Shown here one piece after another: positions 1-8,185 of a DNA stretch of 36,111 nucleotides; position 1 is the first letter of the stretch; each line of letters opens with the position of its first letter. A program made the position numbers and the translations under genes. This stretch comes from an uncultured Methanomicrobiales archaeon (GTDB lineage Archaea; Halobacteriota; Methanomicrobia; Methanomicrobiales; Methanospirillaceae). A model generated the notes under the pieces. That model searched no databases and was not told the DNA's origin. It saw only the letters and a list, made by a program, of their open reading frames with translations. The stretch is taken from NCBI GenBank assembly GCA_949320185.1, contig CASGHK010000053.1:1-36111 (forward strand), in the 5' to 3' direction.

Positions 1-91
1 AGTCGTACCGACAGTGGGAGCATCGACGCTGTCCTGTGCTCATGCGATACAGCTTCTCACAGTGACATCGCGGGCAAACAATCCTGGTCAT
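1..91 (-). CDS. IS1595-like transposase, N-terminal zinc ribbon (partial)
   Basis: Only the first 30 codons lie in the window; the gene runs off the left edge. The peptide starts MTRIVCPRCHCEKLYRM and carries two CxxC pairs (CPRC and CSHC) about 18 residues apart. This is the zinc-ribbon layout at the N-terminus of IS1595/ISXO2-family transposases. A strong Shine-Dalgarno (GGAGGGG on the minus strand) lies just before the ATG at 91. The SD is inside an inverted repeat (98-103 with 109-114), which could block translation of read-in transcripts, as known for several insertion sequences. Family placement rests on the zinc ribbon and the neighbouring end sequence; the DDE domain is not visible. 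Confidence 0.6.
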   Translation of the reverse strand, partial: MTRIVCPRCHCEKLYRMSTGQRRCSHCRYD

Positions 92-140
92 GAACCCCTC
101 CTAGGTGATAGGAGTTGGGGGCTGAAATGACACTATACCC
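92..140. mobile_element. Right end of an IS1595-like element
   Basis: Read inward on the minus strand from base 140, the sequence is GGGTATAGTGTCATTTCAGC, followed by the hairpin and SD of the transposase. A GGG start fits IS1595-type terminal repeats. Bases 141-148 (AGAGCTAC) would then be the 8-bp target duplication usual for this family. The other end lies outside the window, so neither the inverted repeat nor the duplication can be confirmed. In-frame DUF2207 coding begins immediately after this point, which supports the boundary. Confidence 0.5.
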
Positions 141-1849
141 AGAGCTACGAGGCCGAGTACCGGCTGGACGGTACGCTCACCGAGCGCTACCTTTACTCCG
201 TCGACGATCCGGGCATGTACCGGATGCTCTACCGTTCCTTCGACGACTCGCTCGTCTTCAACCGTACGGATACTCCGCACGTCGAGCTGGTCGCCGTCGA
301 GCCCCCTGCCGGGTATCCCGGGTACGTCCGCGACACCACGGGCGAGGTGCGCCTCTTCGGGAACGATGACCCGGCAGTGCGGGCGTTCGTCGTCTCCCGC
401 GCCGAGCGCAACGAGGTGGGGCTGGTCGAGACCGGGTACTTCTCCCGGGGGACGTACGACGCCCGGTACCGGTTCATCGTCCGTCCCCCGGTCGAGTACG
501 ACGACTCCCTGGTCCACGTCAACCTCAAGCTGGCCCGGCTGCACGTGCCGTACCGTTCGATCCGCCTGGTCCTCCCGTCCGATGGCGTCCGGGAGGTCCA
601 TGCATATCCTCCGACCCTCGTCCAGTCCCGCGAGGATGACCGGATCGTGGTAACGGGTAGGGCCGGCGAGGACGAAACCGTCGCGGTGGAGCTCCTCCTG
701 GAGCGATCGATGCTCGATTCGGTCGCTGGTTTCCCCCGACCGGTGGACGACATCGCCGGTAAGACGCGAAGCGCCGGTCTGTTCTACAACCTGCCGTACT
801 GGCTCGGGCAGGGGCTCTACTGGATCGGGATCCTCTTCGTGCTCGCCGTCCCCTTCCTGTTGATCCTCATCTACCGACGGCACGGGCGCGAGCGCTCGTT
901 CACCGTCCCCGAGTACCTGAGCACGGTCCCGAACCCGTCGCGAAAGCCCTGGGTCGTCAACCTGCTCTACACCGGGGACGCCGTCACCTCCGACGAGAAC
1001 GGTTTCTACGCGACCGTGCTCGACCTCCACCGGCGCGGGATTCTTCGGGTCGAGGAGGTCGAGGGGGGCGACGACGTCCTGATCCACCTCTCCTCCTCCA
1101 CCCCGGACGACCGGTACGAGGCGGAGGTCGTCTCGTTCCTCAACGCGATCGCGAACGATGACGGCATCGTCGATTCGAGGGAGCTGTCGGGCCTCCGAGA
1201 GCAGGCGAAGAAGGACAGCACCCTCCAGTCGACGATGGTCCGGAACCTGGGCGCCTATCAGGCGCTCGCCTCCCACACCGACCCGTCCGTGACCGCCGAG
1301 CACGTCGTCTCCGGGCGGATCCATCTCGCCCCCCTCGTCATCGCGGCGGTCGTACTTGCGGGGATCTCGCTCCTGATGGTCTTCGTCTTTCCGAGGGCGA
1401 GCGCGTGGTTCGTCGGCCCGGTCCTCCTCTTCGCGCTGGGTGCCGGCCAGTCCCTGATCGCTGTTGCATTCCCCTCGACACTCTTCGGCCACTGGAAAGG
1501 GGACGCCTACCGCGAGCGGCTCGAGTGGGAGGCGTTCTCGAACTTCCTCTCGGACCTGGCCCTGATGCGGCAGTACTCCCCAGCGGACCTCTCGATGTGG
1601 GGCGAGTGGCTCGTCTACGGCACGGCCCTGGGGGTCGGCGACCGGGTGGCACGCGCGATGGACGAGCTGAATATCCGCATCCCCGACGAGGTCGGAGTAC
1701 CGACGCACCTGAACTCCGCGTTCGTCCCGATGCTCTTCTTCGCCCCCCCCGCGTCCGGTGGGAGCGGCGGTTTCGGCGGCGGTGGTTTCGGTGGCGGCGG
1801 TTTCGGCGGCGGTGGCGGTTTCGGCGGTGGCGGCGCAGGCGGGCGCTGA
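141..1849 (+). pseudogene. DUF2207 membrane protein, 5' end removed by an IS element
   Basis: An open frame continues from base 143 (SYEAEYRLDG...) without a start codon, and the first in-frame stop upstream (128-130) lies inside the IS end. The signal peptide and first strands of a DUF2207 protein are therefore missing. What remains is the extracellular beta-rich region, one membrane helix (about 800-870, followed by IYRR), a cytoplasmic segment, two further helices (about 1330-1390 and 1410-1460), and a glycine-rich tail of GGGGF repeats ending in GGAGGR, which is typical of this family. Translation from the internal ATG at 215 is possible but would give a protein without a signal peptide. 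Function of the family is unknown; cell-envelope roles are assumed. Confidence 0.7.
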
Positions 1850-2202
1850 CCCCCTCTCCACCACGGCCGGCCGGCGCATCCCACTCCTCTCTCTTCTTTC
1901 GCCCGGGCTGAACTCCCGCGATGGCGGGATTGCCTCGTTCGGGATTCAGCCCGAGGTGGTCCGCTCGCCCGCCTGCAATTGGAGAGGAGCCGACACGCAC
2001 ATGGTCCGGACCTTCCGAGCGAGAGTGCCGTGCTCGCGGACCGGGTGTTCTTGGACCTGGTGGACGCGCCGTTTGAATAGGTCAAAGCGATCGTGGAGAT
2101 GGCGGACAGCGGGTTCGCGGTGCTGGGCCAGCGGCAGAACCGGTCGTGCCAGGGCGGGGTCTTCGTGCAAACCGCCCACGGAGGGATGGACCGCCCGCGT
2201 CG
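1850..2202. other. Intergenic stretch with a possible decayed reading frame
   Basis: No intact gene is seen. Bases about 2021-2200 on the plus strand read like coding sequence (AVLADRVFLDLVDAPFE, stop TAG, VKAIVEMADSGFAVLGQR), interrupted by one in-frame stop. I do not recognise the family. It may be a gene fossil, or chance coding in GC-rich DNA. Confidence 0.3.
1904..1953. terminator. Inverted repeat between convergent genes
   Basis: Arms 1904-1918 (CGGGCTGAACTCCCG) and 1940-1953 (CGGGATTCAGCCCG) pair with one bulge. The repeat lies between the convergent DUF2207 and asparagine synthetase genes, so it may end one or both transcripts. There is no long T-tract, so a terminator role is inferred. 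Confidence 0.4.
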
Positions 2203-4059
2203 TTACTCCTTCGATGCCGCCGCCCTCGCCGCAAGCGTCGTCTCGCGTACGTCGAAGAAGAGACGGAGCCAGAGCTCGGTGATGACGACACGGAAGACCT
2301 CGTGCGAGTACGCGGCTCTCCCGGCGCGGTAGTCCGCAAAGTCCTGTGTGACCTTTCCGGCGTCCCAGTACGGGCGTGAACAGAACGAGTCCGAGGCGAG
2401 GACCTCCTCGACAAGCCCGGCGAGGGCGCCGCTCATCCAGATCTCCTCGGGCGTGACAAAGCCCATCTTATCCATCCGGCACCGGATCGCCTCGGGGACG
2501 AGGCCCCGGATAGCGCGCCGGAGGACTCGCTTCGTCACCCCCCGCCGGATTTTCTGGTCGAGCGGGAGCGAGGCGAGATACTCCACGACCCGGTAGTCGA
2601 GAAACGGGACTCTGGCCTCGATCCCGAAGCGCATCGAGTTTCGGTCCTCGTAGCGGAGCAGGGCCGGGAGGTTCGTGGCGACCGTCTCGCGCCCGAGCAC
2701 CCAATCCAGCGTCCCTGAGTACCGGTGGACCGGCTCCGCCTCGATCCGGAGCGCACCCCGTCGCCGACGGCGGACCAGGAGCTGCCTCGCGGCGTCGAGA
2801 AAGAACCCCCGGTGATGCCAGAGCGTGCCTGCCGCCTCCGCGATCAGCCTCGCACCCCTGCCCTGTCGGGCGAGGGTCGAGAGGTAGGTCCCCTGGTAGG
2901 CGAGGTACCCGGCCAGCTGCTCGTCGGCACCCTGCCCGTCCAGCACGACAGTGACCTGGTCGGCGGCGAGACGCATGACGCAGTACTGGGCGTAGATGGA
3001 GAGCGAGCCGAACGGCTCGTCCTGGGTCCAGACCAGGTCGAGGAGGTCCTCGCGAAGCCTCTCGGGGTCCGGCTCGACGTAGGAGTCCGCGACTCCTGTC
3101 GCCTGCACCGCCGTGGCGATGAATTGCCGTTCATCGAACCGTGTATCGGTGTAGACGGCCGAGAAGGTCCGCTGCCGGTCCCCGACGGAGGACGGATGCT
3201 CGTCCTTGAGTAACCGCGCGATCAGGGCCACGATCGTCGTGGAGTCGATCCCCCCCGAGAGGCAGGTCCCGACCGGCACGTCGGAGCGGAGCCGGAGGCG
3301 GACCGCGTCGGTGAGCAGTTCGAGGAGCCGTCCCGGTGCATCTGTCTCCAGGTCCGGCTCCGCGTCGACCGCGGGGTTCACCACGAGGTCCCACCAGCGG
3401 ACCGGTCCCTCGATCCCGCTCTCGTTCGCGACCATCCAGTGGCCAGGCGGGAGCTGGAAGACCCCTTCGAACATCGTCATCTCCGAGTGGTCGTGGACCC
3501 CCCAGGCGAGGAACGTAGCAAGGGCCGGAATCGAGGGTGAACGCCCGACCGACGGGTCGGCGAGGAGGGCCTTGCACTCGGAGGCGAAGAGGAGCCGGTC
3601 CCCATTGAGAGTGTAGTAGAGGGGCTTAATCCCGAGACGGTCCCGCGCAAAGAAGACCTCGCCCCGCCGGCGGTCCAGGAGGGCGAAGGCGAACATCCCG
3701 TTGAACCGGTCAAGGCATTCTCGGCCCCATGCGGCGAAGGCAGCAAGCACCACCTCGGTGTCGGAACCGGTCCGAAACGTGTGGCCGGCCTCCTCGAGTT
3801 CGGACCGGAGTTCCAGGTAGTTGAAGACCTCGCCGTTGAAGACGACGGTGAGCGTCCCGTCCGCCGTCGACATCGGCTGGCGCCCGTCGTCCGAGAGGTC
3901 GATGATCGCGAGCCGCCGATGAGCGAGCCCAATCGGCCCCTCGATCACCGACTCCGCGCCATCCGGTCCGCGGTGTGCGAGGAGCGCGCTCATCCGGTTC
4001 AGCAGGACGGGATCGGCCGGCCCCCCGTCCCATCGGACGATACCTGCGATCCCGCACAT
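2203..4059 (-). CDS. asnB: Asparagine synthetase (glutamine-hydrolysing)
   Basis: The enzyme makes asparagine from aspartate, ATP and glutamine in the cytoplasm. The 618-residue protein begins MCGIAGIVRW, so Cys2 is the N-terminal nucleophile of a class II glutaminase domain (residues 1 to about 210, with HRGPDG and NGEVFNY motifs). A synthetase domain follows, with the ATP-binding PP-loop SGGIDST at 268-274. Length matches the AsnB family. The ATG at 4059 is fixed because Cys must follow Met. A TATA box about 25 bases upstream suggests a leaderless transcript. Paralogues of this family also modify glycans or peptides, but no such genes are adjacent, so the primary-metabolism role is preferred. 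Confidence 0.88.
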   Translation of the reverse strand: MCGIAGIVRWDGGPADPVLLNRMSALLAHRGPDGAESVIEGPIGLAHRRLAIIDLSDDGRQPMSTADGTLTVVFNGEVFNYLELRSELEEAGHTFRTGSDTEVVLAAFAAWGRECLDRFNGMFAFALLDRRRGEVFFARDRLGIKPLYYTLNGDRLLFASECKALLADPSVGRSPSIPALATFLAWGVHDHSEMTMFEGVFQLPPGHWMVANESGIEGPVRWWDLVVNPAVDAEPDLETDAPGRLLELLTDAVRLRLRSDVPVGTCLSGGIDSTTIVALIARLLKDEHPSSVGDRQRTFSAVYTDTRFDERQFIATAVQATGVADSYVEPDPERLREDLLDLVWTQDEPFGSLSIYAQYCVMRLAADQVTVVLDGQGADEQLAGYLAYQGTYLSTLARQGRGARLIAEAAGTLWHHRGFFLDAARQLLVRRRRRGALRIEAEPVHRYSGTLDWVLGRETVATNLPALLRYEDRNSMRFGIEARVPFLDYRVVEYLASLPLDQKIRRGVTKRVLRRAIRGLVPEAIRCRMDKMGFVTPEEIWMSGALAGLVEEVLASDSFCSRPYWDAGKVTQDFADYRAGRAAYSHEVFRVVITELWLRLFFDVRETTLAARAAASKE

Positions 4060-4079
4060 CCTGCAAAGGTACGGTCTCG

Positions 4080-4092
4080 ATGGATATATGCC
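4080..4092 (-). promoter_or_regulatory. TATA box of asnB
   Basis: The minus-strand sequence GGGCATATATCCA holds a TATA-like core centred near 4086. The predicted start of transcription, about 25 bases on, nearly coincides with the ATG at 4059, so the mRNA is probably leaderless. Confidence 0.5.
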
Positions 4093-4111
4093 CTCGGACC
4101 GTGGAGAGGTC

Positions 4112-4987
4112 CTAGGCGAAGAACGGCGTCCGGCGACGGACCGCCTCGCGGAAGGCCTCCTCGAGGGCGGGCCCGGAGAGCCCCCGGACGTCCACCAGGT
4201 TGTCGGCCCGGAGGAGACAGGGCTTCAACCTCCCATCCGACGTGAGACGGAGGCGGTTGCAGTAGGCGCAGAACTCGGTGTTGTGCAGCGGTCGGACCAC
4301 CTCGACCTCTGCCCCCCGGACGAAGTACTTCTTGCGGTGGTGCATCCGCCTGGTCTCGACCCGGTCCGCCATCGCCGCTATCCGCTCCTCGATCCCCTCC
4401 ACGTCCCCGTGGTGGTCGCAGTCGCGGAACTGCATCAGTTCGATCAGCTGCAGGACCAGGTTCGGGTCCTGGCGGACGTAGTCGATCAGGGAGTCGACCT
4501 CGTCCTCGTTGATCCCCGAGAGGACGACCATGTTGATCTTGACCGGTGTCAGCCCTGCATCGAGGGCAGCCTCTACTCCGGCGAGGGCCTCACCGAGCAT
4601 CGCGTGGCCGGTGATCTGCTCGTATCGGACCGGGTCCAGCGAGTCGATCGAGACATTGACGCGAGAGAGCCCCGCCTTTTTCAGCGCGTGCGCCCGATCG
4701 GCGAGCAGGGTTGCGTTCGTCGTCATCGAGGACTCCATGCCGGGCGGGACCGACGCCACGATCTCCTCGAGGTCGGACCGGTTCAAGGGCTCGCCGCCGG
4801 TGAACTTCACCGAGCGGATCCCGAACTTCTTCGCCACCAGGAGGATCTCGGCGATCTGCTCCTTCGAGAGCTCCTCCTCGGGGTTCTTCTCCCCCTCGGC
4901 GTGGCAGTAGATGCAGTCGAGGTTACAGCCCTGGGTCAGGCTGATCCGGATATTGGAGACCGTCCGGCCGTACGGATCAGTCAGCAT
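4112..4987 (-). CDS. moaA: GTP 3',8-cyclase MoaA, radical SAM
   Basis: MoaA catalyses the first step of molybdopterin (tungstopterin) cofactor synthesis, turning GTP into 3',8-cyclo-7,8-dihydro-GTP. Methanogens need this cofactor for formylmethanofuran and formate dehydrogenases. The radical-SAM cluster is CxxxCxxC at Cys21, 25 and 28, followed by the GGEP motif. The second cluster is bound by Cys240, 243 and 257 in the C-terminal region (FCAYCNRLR...KPC), which is specific to MoaA. I chose the ATG at 4987 (291 aa); a GTG at 4996 would add three residues. The start overlaps the 3' end of rlmE by 11 bases, so the two genes are co-transcribed. The usual C-terminal GG tail is not obvious (the protein ends RRTPFFA). 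Confidence 0.85.
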   Translation of the reverse strand: MLTDPYGRTVSNIRISLTQGCNLDCIYCHAEGEKNPEEELSKEQIAEILLVAKKFGIRSVKFTGGEPLNRSDLEEIVASVPPGMESSMTTNATLLADRAHALKKAGLSRVNVSIDSLDPVRYEQITGHAMLGEALAGVEAALDAGLTPVKINMVVLSGINEDEVDSLIDYVRQDPNLVLQLIELMQFRDCDHHGDVEGIEERIAAMADRVETRRMHHRKKYFVRGAEVEVVRPLHNTEFCAYCNRLRLTSDGRLKPCLLRADNLVDVRGLSGPALEEAFREAVRRRTPFFA

Positions 4988-5576
4988 CCGTCTCACACCC
5001 GATAAAGTTCTTCCCGATCACGTAGATCTCTCGCGACCCCCTCCGGCTCGCCTTCGCCTGGTAGGTTCGGCCCGAACGGAAGGCCTGTCGTACCTTGACG
5101 AGGAACTCGGGGAAGTCCTCGCCCTGGAACGACTTTGCCAGGAAGTTGCCGCCCGGTTTTAAGGTTGCGCAGGCGAAGGCGAGCGCCTGCTCGTCGAGCT
5201 CGATCGCACGGGCCTGGTCGTACGACCGCTGCCCCGAGAGCTTCGGGGATGCATCCGAGACGACCACGTTGACGACACCGAGCCTCTCCTTCACCTGCTC
5301 TTGGACGTGTGGGTCATTCAGGTCACCGACGATGGTCTCAACCCCGTCGATCGGCGCTATCGGGTTCAGGTCGACCCCGATCACCTTCCCCCCGGTCATC
5401 GTCCTGAGCACCTGGAGCCAGGAGCCTGGAGCTGCACCCAGGTCGACGACGTTGTCGTCCTCTCGTATGATGCCTGCGTGCGTCTGGACCTCGATCAGCT
5501 TGTATGCGGCCCGCGAGCGGTAGCCCTCTCGAACCGCCGCCCGATACTGCCGGTCCCGTCCCCACTGAGATCCCAT
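4977..5576 (-). CDS. rlmE: 23S rRNA (uridine-2'-O-)-methyltransferase, RlmE/FtsJ
   Basis: This SAM-dependent enzyme 2'-O-methylates a uridine in the A-loop region of 23S rRNA. The 199-residue protein has the complete catalytic tetrad of the family: Lys26 (SRAAYKL), Asp108 (SDASP), Lys148 (AKSF) and Glu183 (SREIY). The SAM-binding motif VDLGAAPGSW spans about residues 44-53. Length and order match FtsJ/RrmJ. It is the first gene of an operon with moaA, which it overlaps by 11 bases, and it is transcribed divergently from pcn across a 143-bp gap. Confidence 0.9.
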   Translation of the reverse strand: MGSQWGRDRQYRAAVREGYRSRAAYKLIEVQTHAGIIREDDNVVDLGAAPGSWLQVLRTMTGGKVIGVDLNPIAPIDGVETIVGDLNDPHVQEQVKERLGVVNVVVSDASPKLSGQRSYDQARAIELDEQALAFACATLKPGGNFLAKSFQGEDFPEFLVKVRQAFRSGRTYQAKASRRGSREIYVIGKNFIGCETDAD

Positions 5577-5690
5577 TCTCTCTCACTGTCCCCGAATGAT
5601 GCCACTTTCGCGACCCGTTCCCAAAAAACGGTGCATATTATCCGTTCGCAACCCGTTCTGGTGCGATATCATTAAAACTATGTCTGGTTA

Positions 5691-5700
5691 GTTTATAATA
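5691..5700 (+). promoter_or_regulatory. TATA box of pcn-priL
   Basis: GTTTATAATA lies about 25 bases upstream of the pcn ATG at 5720, giving a very short or absent leader. An AGGGG Shine-Dalgarno at 5710-5714 is nevertheless present. An AT-rich element, CATTAAAAC, just upstream is an alternative box that would allow a leader including the SD. Confidence 0.5.
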
Positions 5701-5719
5701 GAGAGTGTCAGGGGTATCC

Positions 5720-6463
5720 ATGTTACGCGCCACCATCGACGCAGACGTCTTCAAAGAGGCGGTCGACGCCATCGCCGCTCTCGTGAGCGAGTGCCGGCTC
5801 CATGTCAGTGCAGAGGGTATGAGAACGCGGGCGGTCGACACCGCAAACGTCGCGATGGTCTCGCTCGAACTCGCTCCCGCGGCGTTCGAGGTCTTCGAGG
5901 CCTCCGAACGCGCCCTCGGGATTGATATCACCAAGCTGAAGAACATCATCGGCATGGTCAACCGGGGTGACAGCCTCCAGCTCTCGATCCCGGCCGATTC
6001 CCAGAAACTGAACCTGGCCTTCCAGAGTTACCAGTACTCGTTGACGCTGCTGGACCCGAACACGATCCGAAAGGACCCGAACGCCCCCTCACTGGAGCTG
6101 CCGGGGCAGGTCGTCCTGGACGGGGCGACCCTCACGAACGCGATCAAGGCAGCCACTGTGGTCTCGGACAAGATCGCGCTCGGGATCGACCCGGAGGCAC
6201 GCGTCTTCTACATGGAGGCCGAGGGGGACACCGACAATATCCGTCTCGAGCTCGGGCCCGACAAGGTCCAGTCGCTGACCGAGACGAAGGCGCGTTCGCT
6301 CTTCTCGCTCGACTATCTCAAGGATATGTCCAGGACGATGGGCCGCGCCGAGCGGATCGAGATCGGCATCGGCATCGACCACCCGGTCAGGTTCACGTTC
6401 GAGATCGCCGGAGGGGCCGGGAAGGTGGTCTACCTGCTCGCGCCACGAATCGAGGCAGACTGA
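5720..6463 (+). CDS. pcn: DNA polymerase sliding clamp (PCNA)
   Basis: PCNA forms a homotrimeric ring on DNA and tethers polymerases, FEN1 and ligase. The 247-residue protein begins MLRATIDADVFKEAVDAI, the standard archaeal start, and shows both clamp domains joined by the interdomain stretch LLDPNTIRKDP near residue 120. The C-terminal region FTFEIAGGAGKVVYLLAPRIE matches the end of the second domain. ATG 5720 is preferred over a GTG at 5705 because it matches the family start and has an AGGGG SD. priL follows after 13 bases, so the two replication genes form an operon. Only one PCNA is seen here, as is usual for euryarchaea. Confidence 0.95.
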   Translation: MLRATIDADVFKEAVDAIAALVSECRLHVSAEGMRTRAVDTANVAMVSLELAPAAFEVFEASERALGIDITKLKNIIGMVNRGDSLQLSIPADSQKLNLAFQSYQYSLTLLDPNTIRKDPNAPSLELPGQVVLDGATLTNAIKAATVVSDKIALGIDPEARVFYMEAEGDTDNIRLELGPDKVQSLTETKARSLFSLDYLKDMSRTMGRAERIEIGIGIDHPVRFTFEIAGGAGKVVYLLAPRIEAD

Positions 6464-6476
6464 ACCGGGAGACCGG

Positions 6477-7529
6477 ATGCCGGTGGCCTTCGACGAGAAA
6501 GATCTGGCCCGGTTCCCCTTTCTGCAGGAGGCGCAGGCGAAGATCGCCGGCTCCCAACTCAACCAGCTCGAGACGTTTCTCACCTCCGATGTCGGGAACC
6601 GTATCATCCAGCGGGCGACCGACCGGATCGAGACGGCGATCACCATCCCTCCGCAGGGGCTGTTCGATCACTTCCGCCTCTCGAACGCGGACAGCACCAG
6701 CCCGCTCGAGTCGCTCTATACCTACGGGATGGCGCGGATCATCGCTTCCTGTCTGAACGACCGGTCCGCGATCGAGCGGCTGATCAGCTATGAAGCCCGC
6801 CGTTCCTCTTTCTTCTTGATGAACGACGAGTCGGACGAAACGGCTGAGGCAGAGGCCGAGAAGAGGAAGGCGGTCGCTGCCCAGCTTGGCCTCTTCCTCG
6901 ACGAGGGCACTGTCAGCGTCCCGGCCTATATCGAGATGGTGGCCGGCCTGCGCGAGCCCCTCTGGCGGCTCGTGAACCGGGACGTCCACGGGGGTCTTGT
7001 CCGGGTCTATCCGACGGAGGTCGAGGTTCTCCTCCGGGAACGCATCCGGGTCGTGATCCGGGGGCGGGGCCTTCCCCGCGTGCCGCCCGAGATCTGCGCC
7101 CTCCTCGCCCCCTCGATCGAGCACCTGACCGCCGTCCTCCAATCGCAGATGCTCCGGGACCTGGGTCCGATCGATGAGTCTCGGTACCCGCCGTGCATGA
7201 ACGCCCTCATCGCCGCGCTCCTCGAGGGAAAGAACCTCACCCACATGGGCCGGTTCGCCCTGACCGCGTTCCTCCATACGATCGGCCTCTCGACGACCCA
7301 GATCGTCGAGGTGTACCAGCGTTCGCCTGACTTCGATATCGAGAAGACCCTGTACCAGGTCGAGCACATCTCGGGTCGTTCGGGGACCGAGTACACGCCC
7401 CCGTCGTGCGCGACTATGCTGACGAACGGGATCTGTGTCGGCCGGGACGGTTTCTGCGAACGGATCGGCAGCCCACTCGGGTACTACCGGAAGAAGAAGG
7501 TGAAGGCAGGGTCCAGCGATCGGCAGTAA
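6477..7529 (+). CDS. priL: DNA primase large subunit PriL (4Fe-4S)
   Basis: PriL joins the catalytic subunit PriS to make primers for replication. The 350-residue protein has an all-helical N-terminal domain and a C-terminal iron-sulfur domain. The four cluster ligands are all present: Cys240, Cys311, Cys320 and Cys327. The region around PSCATMLTNGICVGRDGFC is typical of archaeal and eukaryotic PriL. The start ATG at 6477 follows GGGAG by a few bases. The gene sits directly behind pcn, which fits a shared replication role. PriS is not in the window. Confidence 0.92.
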   Translation: MPVAFDEKDLARFPFLQEAQAKIAGSQLNQLETFLTSDVGNRIIQRATDRIETAITIPPQGLFDHFRLSNADSTSPLESLYTYGMARIIASCLNDRSAIERLISYEARRSSFFLMNDESDETAEAEAEKRKAVAAQLGLFLDEGTVSVPAYIEMVAGLREPLWRLVNRDVHGGLVRVYPTEVEVLLRERIRVVIRGRGLPRVPPEICALLAPSIEHLTAVLQSQMLRDLGPIDESRYPPCMNALIAALLEGKNLTHMGRFALTAFLHTIGLSTTQIVEVYQRSPDFDIEKTLYQVEHISGRSGTEYTPPSCATMLTNGICVGRDGFCERIGSPLGYYRKKKVKAGSSDRQ

Positions 7530-7540
7530 GAGGGCGGCCT

Positions 7541-7717
7541 TCAGGCCATCTTGAGGTTGATCACGTACCCGGCCCCGCTCATGATGACGAGGAAGAGGAG
7601 GACGGCGAGCAGGTACGCCGGACCCGCGGGCAGGACGAACGGGAGGCCGACGATCAGGATGATCAGGAGGATCAGGGCGACGACACCGATCGCGAAGTCG
7701 AGAAGACGGGGATCCAT
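7541..7717 (-). CDS. Two-helix membrane micro-protein
   Basis: This 58-residue protein starts MDPRLLDFAIGVVALILL and ends GYVINLKMA. It has two hydrophobic stretches (about residues 8-29 and 34-49) separated by a Pro-Gly-rich turn. It fills the gap between priL and the next plus-strand gene, on the opposite strand, and its stop is 11 bases from the priL stop. Clean hydrophobic periodicity and GC-rich third positions support a real gene. I do not recognise a family. No clear TATA box or SD was found, so expression is uncertain. Confidence 0.6.
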   Translation of the reverse strand: MDPRLLDFAIGVVALILLIILIVGLPFVLPAGPAYLLAVLLFLVIMSGAGYVINLKMA

Positions 7718-7788
7718 CTCTGTACCAGTTATCCTGCAGCATTAAGACAGTATCGAACCGGGTCGATGCCACACAAACCCCATGTAGG

Positions 7789-8136
7789 ATGAAGGACCAT
7801 CACTCCGCCATGGAGATCACCGAGACCCTGCGGGGCTTTCTTGAGAGCGGTGACGACTGGGAGCGGAAGCCCACCTCGGTGCCGGGTGTCTTCCTGATCA
7901 AGCTCCCGAAGACGCGGACGCGGCCCGCCTCATTGGCCCTTGAACTGAACCCGATCGGCGAGGGCGGCCTTCCGATCAAGCGGAAGGGGGTCATGATCAT
8001 GAACATGCATGAACACGAGGCCTTCCGCGCCCTCCTGGAGAACCCGAAGATCGAGACCGTGCTCGCAGCGATCGAGGAACTCTTCCCCGAGCGCAGGCAC
8101 CAGGGGAGGCCCGCGAACGACGTCGTCGAGATCTGA
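7789..8136 (+). CDS. Conserved small protein of unknown function
   Basis: A 115-residue soluble protein, acidic at the C-terminus. The core reads WERKPTSVPGVFLIKLPK, then a hydrophobic strand (GVMIMNMHEHEAF) and a helix ending in LFPERR. No catalytic motif is visible. An alternative start at ATG 7810 (MEITETLRGFL) would remove seven residues and has GAAGGA upstream. It is followed by nudC after about 50 bases on the same strand, so the two may share a transcript. Function cannot be assigned. Confidence 0.6.
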   Translation: MKDHHSAMEITETLRGFLESGDDWERKPTSVPGVFLIKLPKTRTRPASLALELNPIGEGGLPIKRKGVMIMNMHEHEAFRALLENPKIETVLAAIEELFPERRHQGRPANDVVEI

Positions 8137-8185
8137 TCCGGTTCCCTTTGCTCTTTGCTCCCTCGACACCACCTTTCTTCCAGGT

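Noticed and set aside
101-1879. 592-codon minus-strand frame over DUF2207
   Set aside because: Antisense shadow; the plus strand shows the DUF2207 helices and glycine-rich tail.
2725-3213. Long plus-strand frames inside asnB and, likewise, across acs genes (for example 18582-22355 on the minus strand, over 1200 codons)
   Set aside because: They lie antisense to clearly recognised genes; GC-rich codon bias opens the opposite strand. The translations are low-complexity Arg/Asp/Val-rich with no motif.
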